64,000 nucleotides of DNA from the NCBI GenBank assembly GCA_033675545.1, contig JAWDGP010005302.1, positions 627,001 to 691,000 of the forward strand, in the 5' to 3' direction. Both the position numbers and the translations under genes were made by a program. Source of the stretch: Elysia crispata (Eukaryota > Mollusca > Gastropoda > Plakobranchidae). Under the pieces are notes generated by a model. That model searched no databases, was not told the origin of the DNA, and saw nothing but the letters and a program-made list of their open reading frames with translations. Below, piece after piece: positions 49,351-64,000 of the stretch (positions are counted from its first letter, which is position 1; every line of letters starts with the position of its first letter).

Positions 49351-49366
49351 AAGTCAACTAGATCGG

Positions 49367-49735
49367 GACCCAATACAGTTTGCCAGTACATATATACATA
49401 GCAGAAGTATTGGAGATGCTTTATTGATCTATATCAACAAAATCCTGAATCATCTAGATGGGGACTTCCGCAAGAACTTTCTTTAAAGACTTTTCATCGG
49501 CTTTTAATACGAGTCGCAACTCTTTGATAGAAGAGTAATCTTAGTAAAGGTCAGAACGCGGATCTTCTGACTCACAAGCCTCAATATTAAACATAAAAGG
49601 CAAACGTTAAGATACAAAAGTTATTAAAATAGGTCTTCCTCAAGATTCTGTCCTGTCCTTTGTAGTCTACGGAATCCTCACAAATAATCACAGAGCCACA
49701 GAAGAAAATACTCACCTATTACATTTGCAGAAATA
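49367..49735 (+). pseudogene. Decayed non-LTR retrotransposon reverse transcriptase (CR1/Jockey-like)
   Basis: Three blocks in different frames follow reverse-transcriptase order. First, DPIQFAS and YIHSRSIGDALLIYINKILN, then HLDGDF (like the DPLQFAYxxxRSTxDAL region). Next, after a frameshift near 49491, FKDFSSAFNT (motif A, catalytic Asp present). Then IGLPQDSVLSFVVYGILTNN (motif B, usually GxPQGSVLSPLLYxLYTND). About 30 nt further, TFAEIKT occupies the FADDT motif C position, with the catalytic Asp pair lost. Frameshifts and stops make it non-functional. The 5' and 3' limits of the element were not seen. Confidence 0.72.
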
Positions 49736-49739
49736 AAAA

Positions 49740-52140
49740 CATAATAGGGAAAACCTTTAGGCATATTATTACGGAAAATTATCTACCTGAGATTAAACGC
49801 TTACATGACGGTGCAAATATAATTACCAGACTCGTAATGCAGATAGAACAAAAGAATTGATTCTTTATCATAGATTTAAGAAAGAACTTGCGCATCAGAT
49901 ATAAGATAGTTGAGATATGCGACTGTTATAATACTTGTGACTCACAATTAAGTAGAACTAGGATGCTCACATCCACTTTTTACGTGAGGAATGCAAAAGC
50001 TGTATTTTGTAAGGAAATAAGACTTAAATAGGGAATGCAATTTCACAAAGAGTTGTGCCACCTTAGGTCTGCTTAGATGCGATTTGCAGCTAGCAATACA
50101 AATTCCACAAAATGCTCTGATGTCACGATTGGGAATTGTTTTGCTAGCGATTTGTGGAGAGCAGCAAATCTTCCAATTTTTTATGGAAGTTGTGAGTTCT
50201 GTTCAACAATCAGAAGCATTTCGAAGATTTCAGCAGAACTAGTATAATTTTATTGTGCGTTTCATGTTTCCCTTTTTTTTATTTCAAGTTTCAAGCCAAT
50301 GTGCATTCTTGCAGAAGCTATTGTTTAACTTGCTCATAACAACTTAAAGTATAGCTCATGACTTCCAACTATGTAGCATGACTCCTTGTGAAATCAACTT
50401 TCGTATAAAGAATGATTTTGGTTTGAAATATTTATTTGATTAGGCTTTTTGTTTAGGAGAATTATGGTCTTCACAATGAAAAAAATCCAAATTAAAAAGT
50501 GAAAAAAATCCACAAATATTATTTGTTAGATTTGGCACCTATAAGTGAGCTGGACAGAGCATTAGCAATTAGGAAAAGTCAATCCGCATTTAAAGATCTC
50601 ACCCATCTGTTGTGGCGGAAATGAACATACATAATTATAAAATAATAAGTATCGACCTCAGCTAAATATCAGCTTAGAGTTAGACTGATTGATTGTTATA
50701 GAAGTAAATACGCGACTTTATAATTTCTCTCTATGAATGTAAAAGAATTTGTGATTTTCAGTGGGTTCACACATTAATCGATGATATAACGATAGATTTT
50801 TTCAGATCATTAAAAATTCCATGTCTCGAAGTTGTCTATGCTTTTCGAAAACCATGTCCAATTCAAGTTTCCTGAAATTGGACAAAAAAGACATTTCATC
50901 TAATTTTAATCATAAGAAGTTGGTTTTACATCAATAAATACAGCTCAAAATCAATTTCAAAATCATTCCGTAAAATCTCAATCTATTAGCAATTCCTTTT
51001 TGACGCTGGTTATATGTAGCAAGTACACATAACATGAATTTCTGCAAGGCAACGCATCTCTTGGAATATTTTGCGGAAAATTATAATGAGCGTTTAGGAT
51101 GCTTTGAGATTGGGCAAACAGAGAATTTTCCAGTAATGTGTGTCTATGTTTAAACAATCTAGATTCGGATATGAATTAAAGCTTTTACTATGGTTTTCTT
51201 GTCAAGCCTAAGGTTACGAAATAGATATCTAGATCAAGACATTTCTAATTTGTCTTTGAGCAAAATTTGTAGTCACATGTATAGGAACTTTAGAATACAT
51301 AATAACCCATGTCAAATGCAGCGATTATTAAATGCGTAGGAACTTTACAAGAAGCTTGGGAAAGGATGATATTAGGACTGTAAGTTATGGAAATAACCGA
51401 GAGAAGTTTATGTTGTTACAAATATGAAGTATTTTATTAATTTTAAAAAGCAATGAAAATTTACTTAAAGAAATTTTTATGTTATTTAACATAGTCATGC
51501 ATAACAACAATCTCCAGTATTTCATTCCAAATACCTCAGATTATCCTTCTAGAAGATGAGATTTATGTTGAAACAAATTCTAATGGTCAAATTGAGTGAA
51601 ATATATCATAGATCTGTGATCCGAAAATAGTCTTGTTCACGATATGATGAAGCGATGCATTTTCTGCTATTATTTTCAATGAATTTTACTTTCTTGTTTT
51701 AACATTCCAATTTTGAGGTTTTAAAATTTAAAATTATTTAGTCATTAGAGGGCTTGTAAAGGCAGAAGTAAATTATTCATCAAAAACTTGAGAAGATAAA
51801 TTGAGAATTCGCTTTTCGAATGAGATTTCTACATTCCATTCTTTTCTTGTAAGATTTCACTATTGAAAATTGGTATATTTTTCCTTTTAATGTGCATGGA
51901 GAGACAGAGAAATTTAATAATAATTCTTACTAGGAATCCAATTTGTGATAGAAGCACTTCGTTTCATTAAAAAAAAAAGGTTTCAGACGTTATGAATTAA
52001 TAATAAAAAAAAAAAAGAACCGGTCTTTGCTCTTGAAAGGTCACTTTACAAATTTTGATTTTTCGATGCAAATAAACCATTATATCATTGGTATTAAGCC
52101 GATACAAAAACAAAGTGGATACTTCTGTTTCAAAAACTCT
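49740..52140. other. Intergenic stretch, possibly more retroelement debris
   Basis: No recognisable coding motif. The first few hundred bases may be the 3' part of the reverse-transcriptase relic, but I could not confirm any conserved block. Confidence 0.4.
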
Positions 52141-52151
52141 TTTCAACATGC

Positions 52152-52153
52152 CC

Positions 52154-52186
<33 letters not shown>

Positions 52187-52218
52187 AACAGAAACCGTAG
52201 TAGTAGCAGCAGCAGCAG
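52152..52218. repeat. (AAC)n and (AGC/AGT)n trinucleotide arrays
   Basis: About 12 AAC units, then a short patch of TAG/CAG units, then AAT. The poly-Leu minus-strand frame here is an artefact. Confidence 0.92.
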
Positions 52219-52694
52219 TAATAATAAAAAAAACAATACCCAAGTCATCTAAAATTTATCTCCATGTATGACTTTAAAATTTTCAAATCTTTTCGTTCAT
52301 ATCTTTTAGAAGAGGGTCAAGAGCAACTTTTTGCCAAATTTGACGTTCCCAGGTAGTCTAGGAAATGCTCGGTTAGATGGCCCCCATTTTTCGCCCAGCT
52401 CCATTATTAAGAGATTGTTATTACGATCATCATTATGTTTTTAATAAACATGCCTATTTAAGAGGAAAACATGTAATTCTAAAAGAATAAATTCATAATA
52501 AGTCTAAATAGGCTTTGCTGTTGCCATACCTAGAAATAGGATAGGTAGAATGAAAAAAATCAAAAGATCATATTTGGTTTGATCATTGCTTTTCAGAATT
52601 TTTCTTCCTTAGTTTCCAACCTTTCGAAACGAGCAAACAAAGATCAATAAACATTGTGAAAATTCAAAACATACTCCTCTCCGTGAACACATAT

Positions 52695-52847
<153 letters not shown>

Positions 52848-53159
52848 ACGTGCCGTTCATTACTAACCGGAAATTTAGTGGAAGGCGGAGATGGAGCAGT
52901 TTCAAATGTTAGCAAGCAATGTCTTTCGAACACGTTAACACTAGCGAGCCAGTTAAAAAGCTTTTTAGTCGAGATGGCTTAAATGCTATTTCCCTTTAAA
53001 AAAGAAAAGATTCAAATCTATTCTGAAGAGAAGAAAGAGTTTGCATACTATGAAAATGGTAAAGGGATATGCAAAGAGAGAACGCAAGAAAGAGCAAAAG
53101 TAGAGAGACGAGAGGTATTATTTATATAAAACACATTCCCGTCTCAGAATTGAGGTTGA

Positions 53160-53819
53160 CTTAACTCATCGTTAAAAAAAAGGGACTAAAGGATACATGA
53201 ATAAGTTCAACAATAACATTGGTTACTAACATTTGAAACTAACGATCAGGAATCACAACAAACACTTGCTACAGGGACACAAGAACAAGAAAGAAACAGC
53301 AAACAATGTAAAACTCTGCAACTGCCGAGAAAAAGCAAGCTGCCCATTGGATGGAAAATGTTTTGCAAAATGTGTTATATACAAAACTGCAGTGACAGAG
53401 ATAACAACAAAGAAAGCTATATACGACTCACTGACAACGAATTTAAAACCAGATACAATCAACATAAATCATCATTCAAACTAGTGCATAGGAATAAAGA
53501 TACGAAGCTCAGTGAGCACATTTGGGAACTAAAAGACAGGAATATCGGACACATAATCCAATGGGAAATCATTAAAAAAGACAAACCTTATACACCAGAA
53601 AAAAAGCGAGTGCAAAGTTTTTTTGGGAGAAAAATATCAAATTTTAACCAAAGCTCCCTCCCTAAACAAAAGAAAAGAGATTTTCTCTCACTGCGTGTAC
53701 CGAAAACGTTTCTTGCTGTCAAATGTAAACACAAACCACCGGCCATTATCCACAGCTATCTGAAGAGAGCCGCACGGGCTCGAAACTCTGGAGTCATGGC
53801 AAACCAAAATTTAAATTAG
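53160..53819 (+). pseudogene. Penelope-like element 3' fragment with broken GIY-YIG endonuclease
   Basis: The first frame gives RNHNKHLLQGHKNKK and CNCREKASCPLDGKC followed by VIYKT. After a frameshift near 53415 the second gives SYIRLTDNEFKTRYNQHKSS, then LSEHIWELKD and WEII. This is the layout of the GIY-YIG endonuclease that follows the reverse transcriptase in Penelope-like elements: the Cys-rich CxC...CPLxGxC segment, GIY (here VIY), YIG (here YIR), the FKxRYxxHxxSF helix and the SxHxWxLK block. The frameshift and the Gly-to-Arg change mean it is inactive. The reverse transcriptase domain is missing upstream. The C-terminal string ARNSGVMANQNLN also occurs, in broken form, at 23.7 kb. 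Confidence 0.8.
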
Positions 53820-53840
53820 GTAATCAATTTTGTTATTATC

Positions 53841-53841
<1 letters not shown>

Positions 53842-53893
<52 letters not shown>
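53842..53893. repeat. (TA)26 microsatellite at the Penelope-like element end
   Basis: It begins about 23 nt after the element's stop codon, so it probably sits at the element's 3' terminus. Confidence 0.95.
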
Positions 53894-53896
<3 letters not shown>

Positions 53897-54459
53897 CACA
53901 CATATTGTTCTGTCCCTCTAATTGCCAAATCATGTGTCTTTTAGTCTTCCTTCTGCACATCCTTGAAAATACTTATATACCTTTCTTCGTCATCTATCTA
54001 TACATTTGTTTCTACAACTCACATTTGCTTCCCTATTTTCAAAATATTTTTTCATAGTCATGTACCAATATTTTATTTTATGACTCTCACTTATCTCTAT
54101 ATTTCTCAACTTCCTGTTTTCACCATATTTCATGTTTCCTTATTATTTAAAAAAAAACATTATCTACATTTTCTTTTCTATCACAAGCTATCTTCTCTCT
54201 TTCTTTTTCTTGTATCTTTAACAGTCAAGTTTTCCAATTAGAGCAATGCCTCTGGCCCTGGCAAAGGCTAGTAGTAACACATCTTTGTTATCCACAAGTT
54301 TAATTATTTGGAAGAGGAATAAAGCAAAATTCAGAAGGTACTTCTTTTCTTCCAACTCGTTTTCCTTTATTCTATTCATTCTATTTCTATCCCCCCTCTC
54401 AATAATTTCCTTTCTTTCGCCACCTATTCTTCTTCTTCTTATCTTTTATTGCTTTTTCT

Positions 54460-54488
54460 TCTTCTTCTTCTTCTTCTTCTTCTTCTTC
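54460..54488. repeat. (TTC)n array
   Basis: A short pure TTC tract within a pyrimidine-rich stretch (54330-54540). Confidence 0.9.
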
Positions 54489-54719
54489 CTAATTTTTCCT
54501 TCTATTTTTTTTCCTTTTCATTCCTTTTCTGATGCCTTTATCTCAGTATTAAGCGGAACGGAGCCCTTAACACCCCAATCCTTGATCGTACGTTTTAAAC
54601 GAACACCACAACCTTTCTCGATAGTGATTTTTTTACTACCGAAACTTCTTTCACATCATATTAAGAGACCATTTCATCTTGAGTTACATATTTATAAAAG
54701 TAGTGCAGTTTGAAATTAT

Positions 54720-57700
54720 TTGCGATATTCATGGGTCTTTCTTAAACAGAAATAATGCTAGAAAGCAATAAATACTAGTGCTGATAAGATCCATGATTTA
54801 TTTACCAGTGATGTGGTGATTTGTTCTGGACCTTTGTCAGATCTTTCTGAGATATCGAGATGGAATGAAGAACTGGTTTACCGAAGCCCGAGTTTTGGGC
54901 CTTTTGACGAGAATGACTTGGGAAATTGCTTTACCGTCAAAAGGCAATTCCTGTACTACATCTGATAAGTTATAGGAGCTTCTTGTAAGCCATTTATTTA
55001 GATGATGGAATGAGCCTTCAGGGTTTTGTTTGAATTAGGTCAGTGTTGTTTTCTTTTAATTAATACACTGTTTATATCATTTTCTATAGCATCACAATCT
55101 TCTTTAATTGTAGATTCTTCAATTTATATAACGGATTTTCAAATTTTGCATTGCTTCGTTTTGTTTTTATGTTTGGTTTTGTTTAGATTTTGTTTTGTTT
55201 TATGTTTTGCTTACAAAGCTAATATGCTTAACTCTTTTTTTTAAATATTTAATAGTTTGTTGTTGTTTTTTTCGATAGAACTCTTTCTTTAGAGCTTGAA
55301 GCTCCCCATAACTAAAATGTATTTTTCATATGTTTGATACATTTTGCAAAAGAAAAAAAAAACAAGAAAAGAATCATCAAGGTAGAAAGCTTCAACCTCA
55401 AATTTGACTGCCGGACTGTGTTTTTCTATGCAGAGTGTTTCAAGCTATTTAACTTGAAAACAGGTATGTGACTTAAAATCCAAGTCACATGAGCCAGTTC
55501 TGTTCCGTTGGAATGTAACAAAAGAACAGAGAGACCCATTGCGTAAGATCTTAATATCTCATGAAATTATGACCGACTGAATGTTTACAATATCTCGAAT
55601 GCTCTCTTAAAGGATAAATAAAACTATAAAAGTAAGTGTAAAAAACGACTTTGATTTGGATACATGATAAAACATTTATTGGGCACTTTCTGGCATACAT
55701 GCCTAATCTCAGAGCACAAATTTCCCTATCATGCGAACTTTTGTTATGAACGCAGTACATTCTGTTGTTGAGAGCAATTGTGACGAGACACTTCACTAAC
55801 CAGATGGTAATATTGATGTCATTTTTTTTTTATCTTAAGCGCTTTATTATATTGGTGTAAACCTATGCAAAATATAATATATACTTCAAAAAGAAGATAT
55901 ACTCATCGCTCAAAAATATCAAGTTTTCAAAATGTGGCAAAAATGGCTATCAAATAAAAACAAGCACATAGTAAAAAAAAAAAGACTTATTCTATTGATT
56001 AGAGTCTCATATGATTTACGGAGTTTGTTCGGACATATAAACATCAAAAAATTGATAGTTACGTTCGATAGTCGAGGCTTTCCTCGGAGTTTTTTTATTG
56101 AATAAAAAACGAACAAAATCCTCTTGTTTCCCTGAGATACAAGGAAATTTGTAGCCAAGCATTAGATAATGGAAGTCTCTGTGGCCTATCGATAATGGGT
56201 TTATCCTATTATGTAAGAACAGAGAGACAAAGAGCACGAGCGGTTGGGTCCTAATCTCTCCCGACTAAATAGACCAAAAAAGGTGATATATCACGCGCCT
56301 GGGAACAAGAATTGAAGAATCGCTTCACCACCGCTTGGAAACTCTCCCTTACTTCATTTTTCTTGCGTTCTTCGCAGTTTGAGATAGGACAGTTTCAAAT
56401 TGGTATTCGTGCTTCTCAAGCGAGGAAAAAACAGGACTGAGATACCCTTATAATTTTGTTCTCCGAAAATCCCTTGATGTCTAAAATGTTCTTTTATTAG
56501 ATAAGATATCGCGTCGCTAACGCAATTCCTTATCTATGGAAAAATACAGAATTGATTCGACAGTTATCTTAACCGTGTGAGTAATTGCTTTGCAACCGTG
56601 AATTGATATTCTTGATAATCAAAAGGGGAAGAATCGAATAAATTTATCACACAAACTAAAACTTCGACTGGAATATTTTATTTTTTTAATTCTCTAATAT
56701 TCGGCTCTTGAATATTTTTTCCCTTACTCCCAAAATTATGAAGCACATTTGGTGCATTGCTGCATGTCTTTATTTATTCTAATCTGGCTTAAGTCTCAGA
56801 AAAAAGCTCATCAAAATAGGTAATGATATCAATACCAAAATATGAAAAACTTCTTTCGATTTAAAAAAAAAGAGAATCAAAGAATAGCAAGAGCATTAAA
56901 AGGAAATGCCAAATGAGGTTTCTGGAAAATAAAAAAAGTCCTCTTAACAAGAATTTTTATGTTAAAAAAAAATTTTTTTTGATGATGTAGATAAACTTAC
57001 TTGGAATTTTTTTGTTGTCAGGTTTTGCCGTGGACAAAACGAAATCATATCGTGATTCAAAAAATGATTTTTTTAAATAATAATTTAGCATTTCTCTTAT
57101 AATATTTTTTCTCATAGCCAGCTTATGCTGTATAAACATCAATATTCTTTTGATCTAAGAGCCTATTGAATTTCAACTTTCGATATTGATGTTGATAACT
57201 GTAATGAAGTAAAGAGAACACTTTTTTTATTCCTGCTATTCTCCTTTCTTAGACTTGCCATAAGAACAACTGAAACAACTGAATTATCCAAATTCAAATC
57301 TGATTAATTTCGGGATTTATTTTTTAATCTCGTATTCGCTTCTTAGATGTCCGCCTCAATCTGTGTTTTGAAGGAGTTCTCATTCGGCTTTAGCAATGTC
57401 ACTCCTTTTGCTATTGAATAAAACTTGATGAACTGATCAACAGCTTCATCGGGTTGGATGGGGCGCTACTAATTAGATTTCTATTTTTCCCGCGCTGATT
57501 GCTCGTTGTATTTGTTTTGCTTTTGGGAATGAAGTAGAACGAAAAGAAATGCATGGGGGTGGAGTTGACGTAGACAGAGATTCACTAAATTATGTTGTTA
57601 TTCACTCTTACCTTAGCTAAAGCACTTGAGACACTGCCCGGTCGATAAGCCGGGGCTGGCAGCTTTATTGGGTTTAGTGGAGTCTAAGCTGGACCAGAGG

Positions 57701-58010
57701 GTCGAAGGTGAAAACTAGAAGTACGATTTAGTCAGAAAAAAAAAAGAATAGAGTTACAACATATTGACCAATTCGCCAACTTGTTTCTTGATAGATCCTT
57801 TTCATTGCAGCTTCTCTATTAGTATTCACAATCTTTCCTCACGCTATATTTTACATTATATATTTAGACAGGTTTTTCTTCTTTTTACCTATAAAGTCCG
57901 AAAATGTTCACACGTGTCTTATTGTATTTCAGCGCAAGGCTCATTAGACATAGCACTAGTGCACTGGTCTCAGAGACTCATCTCTAGTTCTGCTTGGCTA
58001 TCACCTGCGG
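54720..58010. other. Intergenic stretch, no gene recognised
   Basis: AT-rich. A GC-richer patch at about 57620-57720 has no recognised identity. No coding segment is supported. Confidence 0.45.
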
Positions 58011-58017
58011 CCATACG

Positions 58018-58078
58018 GGTGGACGCTCGCCTGGCCTCGTTGGTAAGAGCCTCAAGCTTGGTATCGGACTCACAATAT
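58018..58078 (+). mobile_element. tRNA-like SINE fragment
   Basis: TGGCCTCGTTGGTAAGAGCC has the A-box pattern (TRGYNNANNNGG) at tRNA-like position after GGACGCTCGCC, followed by GCTTGGTATCGGACTCACAA in an anticodon-arm position. No clean B box follows, so it is a truncated or decayed SINE head at best. Confidence 0.35.
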
Positions 58079-58572
58079 ATTATTTTAAAAAAATACTTTG
58101 AAGTAGGTCGCTCGCTCTCACACTTAGAAGCACTTTGGATCTTGGAAGTTGTACGGGAACCTTAAAACTTTCATGTTCTCTTCTCCCTCTGCACTCTTTC
58201 TATGATCCTTATTGATATATTGGTATTATTATGTCACCAAAATTTATGAAATTCCATGTTAAATATTGAATAGGGGACCGCTTACAGATATTATTCAATG
58301 ATAATACCAAAACCATTTTAAGTCAAAGAGAGCTTTTAGAGATCCTCCTTATCTAGCCAAAAGTTCCACAGAGTAGAAAGAGGGCATTTTTCCTCTTTTT
58401 CAGTACGAACGAAACAAAACATTCTACAGAATTAAATCCACACAACTGCGCAGTCTCAAACTCTGGTATTCATATTCACATCCTATTTTCAGTTGAAACG
58501 ATGATTGTTTTGATTGTTTTTTTTTATTCTGATCTTTTGCAGATAACCATTTTAGGCTCATAACTGGTGGAA

Positions 58573-58835
<263 letters not shown>

Positions 58836-59589
58836 TGAGGAGGAGAAGGAGAGAATTTTATGACCTAGTTTGAAACTTTTAGTGCTATATTTTTACTCAT
58901 AAAGAAATGAATGCTGGCACAATGTGTAGGAGCTGCTTCGGAGAGACGAGGTAAGAAAACAGGCATTCTCAAGATTGGTGTGAAGAAAAGAAGAAAATGA
59001 CTCAGAAACTAAATGGAGAGAAAAAACACATTATTAAAAAGTTAAAGAGACAGGGGCAAGCCCCTGATAAAAGAGGAATGCAAGAAAGAAGTTGAAGTAA
59101 AAATAAATTTAAAAATAAGGACTATGATCAATCCATTTCGATTGCCATTGAAACACAGGAGGTCCCTCAAAGTGGTATATTGACTAGCACTGAAAAAAAA
59201 ATTGAAGAGGTAGGAGCGGAAAAACCGAGATCCTAGCAAAATTTCTCAAAAGGCAAGAACAGACGGCCCAATTAAGGGTACCAAAACCCCTACTAGATAG
59301 CAACAGGGCAACGAAGTAAATGAAAAAGAATATATTTAAAAGTCTCACATCGATGACACACTAGTTTCTACTATAGAGCAAGGAAGGGGTACTTCATTAA
59401 GTAACATGGAAACTGGAAAGATTCTCATTTTCTACTGTGCAAGAGATATATCTCAAATAAATGATAACAAATTTGTTGAAAGAAAAACAACAGAAAATAA
59501 AATGGGCGGTAACATCATATCTAGCTCCAGGATCTTATAATAGTGAAGAACACATAACTAATTTAGTAAGAAAGTTAAAAAGGATTATG

Positions 59590-59830
59590 TGAGACTGAAA
59601 AAATGGCGATCGTTTTTTTTTCCATCAGACCTAAAAGTACAAAGTAGAAAAATAATAGCCATGAACTGCTTTTATCCCTGCAGAGTTGAATTAAAAATAA
59701 GTGTATTTTCTCACTCAGTTTAATAAAGAAATCCCATGAAAACTATCTCTTCTGATAACGTAATTTGTCTAGGACACTTTAACTGAAACTCAATAACTCG
59801 TTAGATATAATTTCAGAAAGTAATCGAAAT
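59590..59830 (+). pseudogene. Possible decayed LINE endonuclease fragment
   Basis: One frame reads KIIAMNCFYPC and, further on, SDNVICLGHFN followed by a stop. The latter resembles the ILxGDFN motif of the AP-type endonuclease of non-LTR retrotransposons. Many stops surround it and the spacing is only roughly right, so confidence is low. Confidence 0.28.
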
Positions 59831-60773
59831 TGTGATACAGTAAAGCTGTTCAGCAAATAAATGCTTAATACAGTTGAATTTGTGCGTCTTTGGCGAAATG
59901 AATATCATAAAGAAATACGATTTTCCTGAAGGTAAAACAATTATCTCAAGGAGAGGGTAGCTTACATAAAAGCTGCGAACTGTTCAACCAGTCTGCTATC
60001 ATCTGTGCGATTATCCTTTGAAACCAGACACAAAAAAGAAGCCTCTTACAAACCAAATATTAATTTTCTCAGGAACGACGAAGATAAGAGATTGTATGCA
60101 GACAATCAAAAGTTTTTATGGGCATTTTAAAAGGGAATCTCTATAATCAGAAATATGTGGGTGCGGATAGCTTTCACACTTCAGCCAAAAGTTATAACAA
60201 TAACGAAATGGCGTATCTTAAAAAAAAAAAAAAGAAAAGAAAAGAAATTAAAAAGTAAAAAAAAACCTTCAAAATACCGAAGTATTATAAAACAGGAGGA
60301 GATCAAGAAAGAGTCTAGTAAAATGGATTAAAGGAGGACAGAAAAAGATCAACAATTTTTTTTATTTCTTATAGAAGAATCAAGAAAATCTCAACCAATC
60401 CCCACATTAATGTTGTCGGACGTAGTAATTCCGTACTCTCCTAACAAGTTCTAGATCTATATCGAATTATTGTTTTGAGCCCCCTTATTGCCTCAGTGAC
60501 ATTGTGCAAAGGACTTGGAGTCTTAGCCAATAATCCTTAGGTAGTATTGAATTTCGGGCGGATCGCTTGCTTTTTTGTTTTCATCATCTGGTTCTTTCTG
60601 CTGGGTGATCTACTACACACGACTACCTAGTCTGGGTCAGGATTATGTTCTACAAACTTTTGTCTTCAGTACTTAAGCATAGAACAGTTTTAAATGTGGA
60701 AAACTGTGGAGGTAAAAGAGCATATAAAAAGAAAACAAAGAGAGGCAGTGACATTAGAAGGAAATGGAGAAAA

Positions 60774-60774
<1 letters not shown>

Positions 60775-60847
<73 letters not shown>
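60775..60847. repeat. (GA)n microsatellite
   Basis: GACAGA units grade into about 25 pure GA units. Confidence 0.96.
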
Positions 60848-60859
60848 AGGGGACATGCG

Positions 60860-62515
<1,656 letters not shown>

Positions 62516-62599
62516 CAAACATGCAGACGAAAAGAAGCAGCAGTATACAGAGAGAAAAAAAATGAAAGGCAAAGGCGATGAAATATGTGAGAGAGTTTA

Positions 62600-64000
62600 G
62601 AGATAGAGGGTAATTGAACAAGTCACGTTAGAATTATGAGAAAGGCTTATAGAGAGACAAGACATCTATAAGCCAGACACCGAATAAAAAGCAATATGGG
62701 CAGAAGATCCACAGAAAAAAGAGGCTTAGCTTATATGAAGGAGAAAAAATAATTGACATTTCAGATGAATTCATCCTGGCAAACATTTTACCCCTTCATT
62801 CACAAAAAAGCGATGCCGTTCACAAATATTCCGTAAGTCAGAGTATGGTGAAGATTTATGAGGGACTCAATTTAAGGTATTGGATTTAGGCTCGTGAAGG
62901 AGATTGATCACTAGCATCCTTCTAGAGCTGAATTTCAGTCTTCTCGCTAAATCATTATATTTATCGACAAACGTTGAGCCCCGCAGTTATAACTTTGAGG
63001 AAAGAGCTGCAATACCTTCAGTTCTCCATAAACAACATGAAATTATTACCGCTTTTTTACTAAAATGTTTAGTGAATACATAAGATTCCTCAATACATAC
63101 CGGTTAAAATCAAATGCTGGGTTGTTGTTGTTTTTTTCGGATGATTTTCTATTTTTTTTCCTCATTTTCCATGTAATATTTTTTTATAGTTATCTTCATA
63201 TCTTTTCAGTGTTGTCTATTTAAACGTGAACTTTGAAGTATTTCTTTCTGATAAAATTTAACGTTTGAAACGGTTGACAACTCATTAAACAGGTTCTTGA
63301 GGCCGCAAAAGAGAATTATTCGAGTATATTTTATTATTTTTACATGTATTTGATCTTGAGATCATTAGACGAATCTTGACCTTTGAAGGAAGATGTACAC
63401 AGAAGCACTTTGTGGCGATATGAGCTCGGCGCAGTCACTCTGGTAGGTTAGACGTCACTGTCTTGGTTCGAGAACACCAATTAGGCAAAACCTCCATGTC
63501 AAATTAACGTAAATGTTTAAAGCAGTTGTGCCACAGTAGAATCCCTCTATACATCTAATTTATAATCGATTTGGAATGAGAATCAATTCAATCAAATTTC
63601 CTTTACTTAAGACATGTATTGAGGGATCTCAATCTTATCTAAATTTGCTGACATTCATCAGAGCTTGGAATATGCTCGCTTTTGAATTCATTCCATCTGA
63701 TACGATCTCACAGGTCTAATAAAACAAACTGCGACACGAAACCTTGAGACACATGTGGTAGCCATACAAAATTCGTCATACTCTTCAGAAAACAACGCGA
63801 CAAGTAGAACCTGATTTTTGTGCCACCGAACCATAAAACATTAGTTTACTTTGGTTTGTTCCTTAGGTCGTGTAATACTTAACTAAATCCCTTTCAGATT
63901 TAATGAGATTGACTGAATAGATATGCCTCTGATCTCGGCATTATTTGACAGAATCAGTAGCCTTGTAAAAAATATAACATCTGTCACGAATGGTGCTCTA
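62600..64000. other. Terminal intergenic stretch
   Basis: No coding segment recognised. At 63427-63480 the plus strand shows GGTAGGTTAGAC followed 20 nt later by GGTTCGAGAACACC, resembling pol III A and B boxes of a decayed SINE. The match is weak. Confidence 0.35.

Noticed and set aside
57764..58165. 133-codon plus-strand frame
   Set aside because: No recognisable similarity; its second half overlaps the tRNA-like SINE fragment.

Overview
This window is animal nuclear DNA: AT-rich, intron-rich, and full of long di- and trinucleotide microsatellites and decayed retroelements. The single gene I recognise, the style of the retroelement relics (Penelope-like, CR1/Jockey-like, tRNA-derived SINEs) and the frequent AGATCT/TAGATC strings suggest a lophotrochozoan, most likely a mollusc. 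The species assignment is inference.

The left third (3,607-20,184, minus strand) holds one complete protein-coding gene, the DNA replication licensing factor CDT1. I joined it from 11 exons. Every splice junction is GT-AG, the phases agree across all ten introns, and the exons sum to 2,397 nt (798 codons plus stop). The protein has an N-terminal PCNA-binding PIP-degron-like motif, a long Ser/Thr-rich regulatory region, a cluster of SP/TP sites, a charged helical segment, the geminin-binding winged-helix domain and the C-terminal MCM-binding winged-helix domain. An E2F-type site lies about 255 nt upstream of the start codon. Intron 1 holds three NRF1-like palindromes followed by a strong splice donor on the opposite strand, and an imperfect inverted repeat around a poly-G run.

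Positions 1-3,606 lie downstream of CDT1; I see no gene there. From about 20.5 kb to the end (43 kb) I find no intact gene. That region contains long (GA/CT)n, (TA)n, (AAT)n, (GAA/TTC)n, (GTT)n and (TAG)n arrays, a frameshifted Penelope-like element 3' end with a GIY-YIG endonuclease remnant (53.2-53.8 kb), a second short copy of that element's tail (23.7 kb), a broken CR1/Jockey-like reverse transcriptase (49.4-49.7 kb), and several tRNA-derived SINE-like fragments. Most long open frames there are translations of simple repeats.

I found no operon, CRISPR array, defence system or other multi-gene system. The most noteworthy signals are at the CDT1 locus: a diverged PIP degron, a second degron-like motif, and a possible promoter and first exon on the opposite strand inside intron 1.
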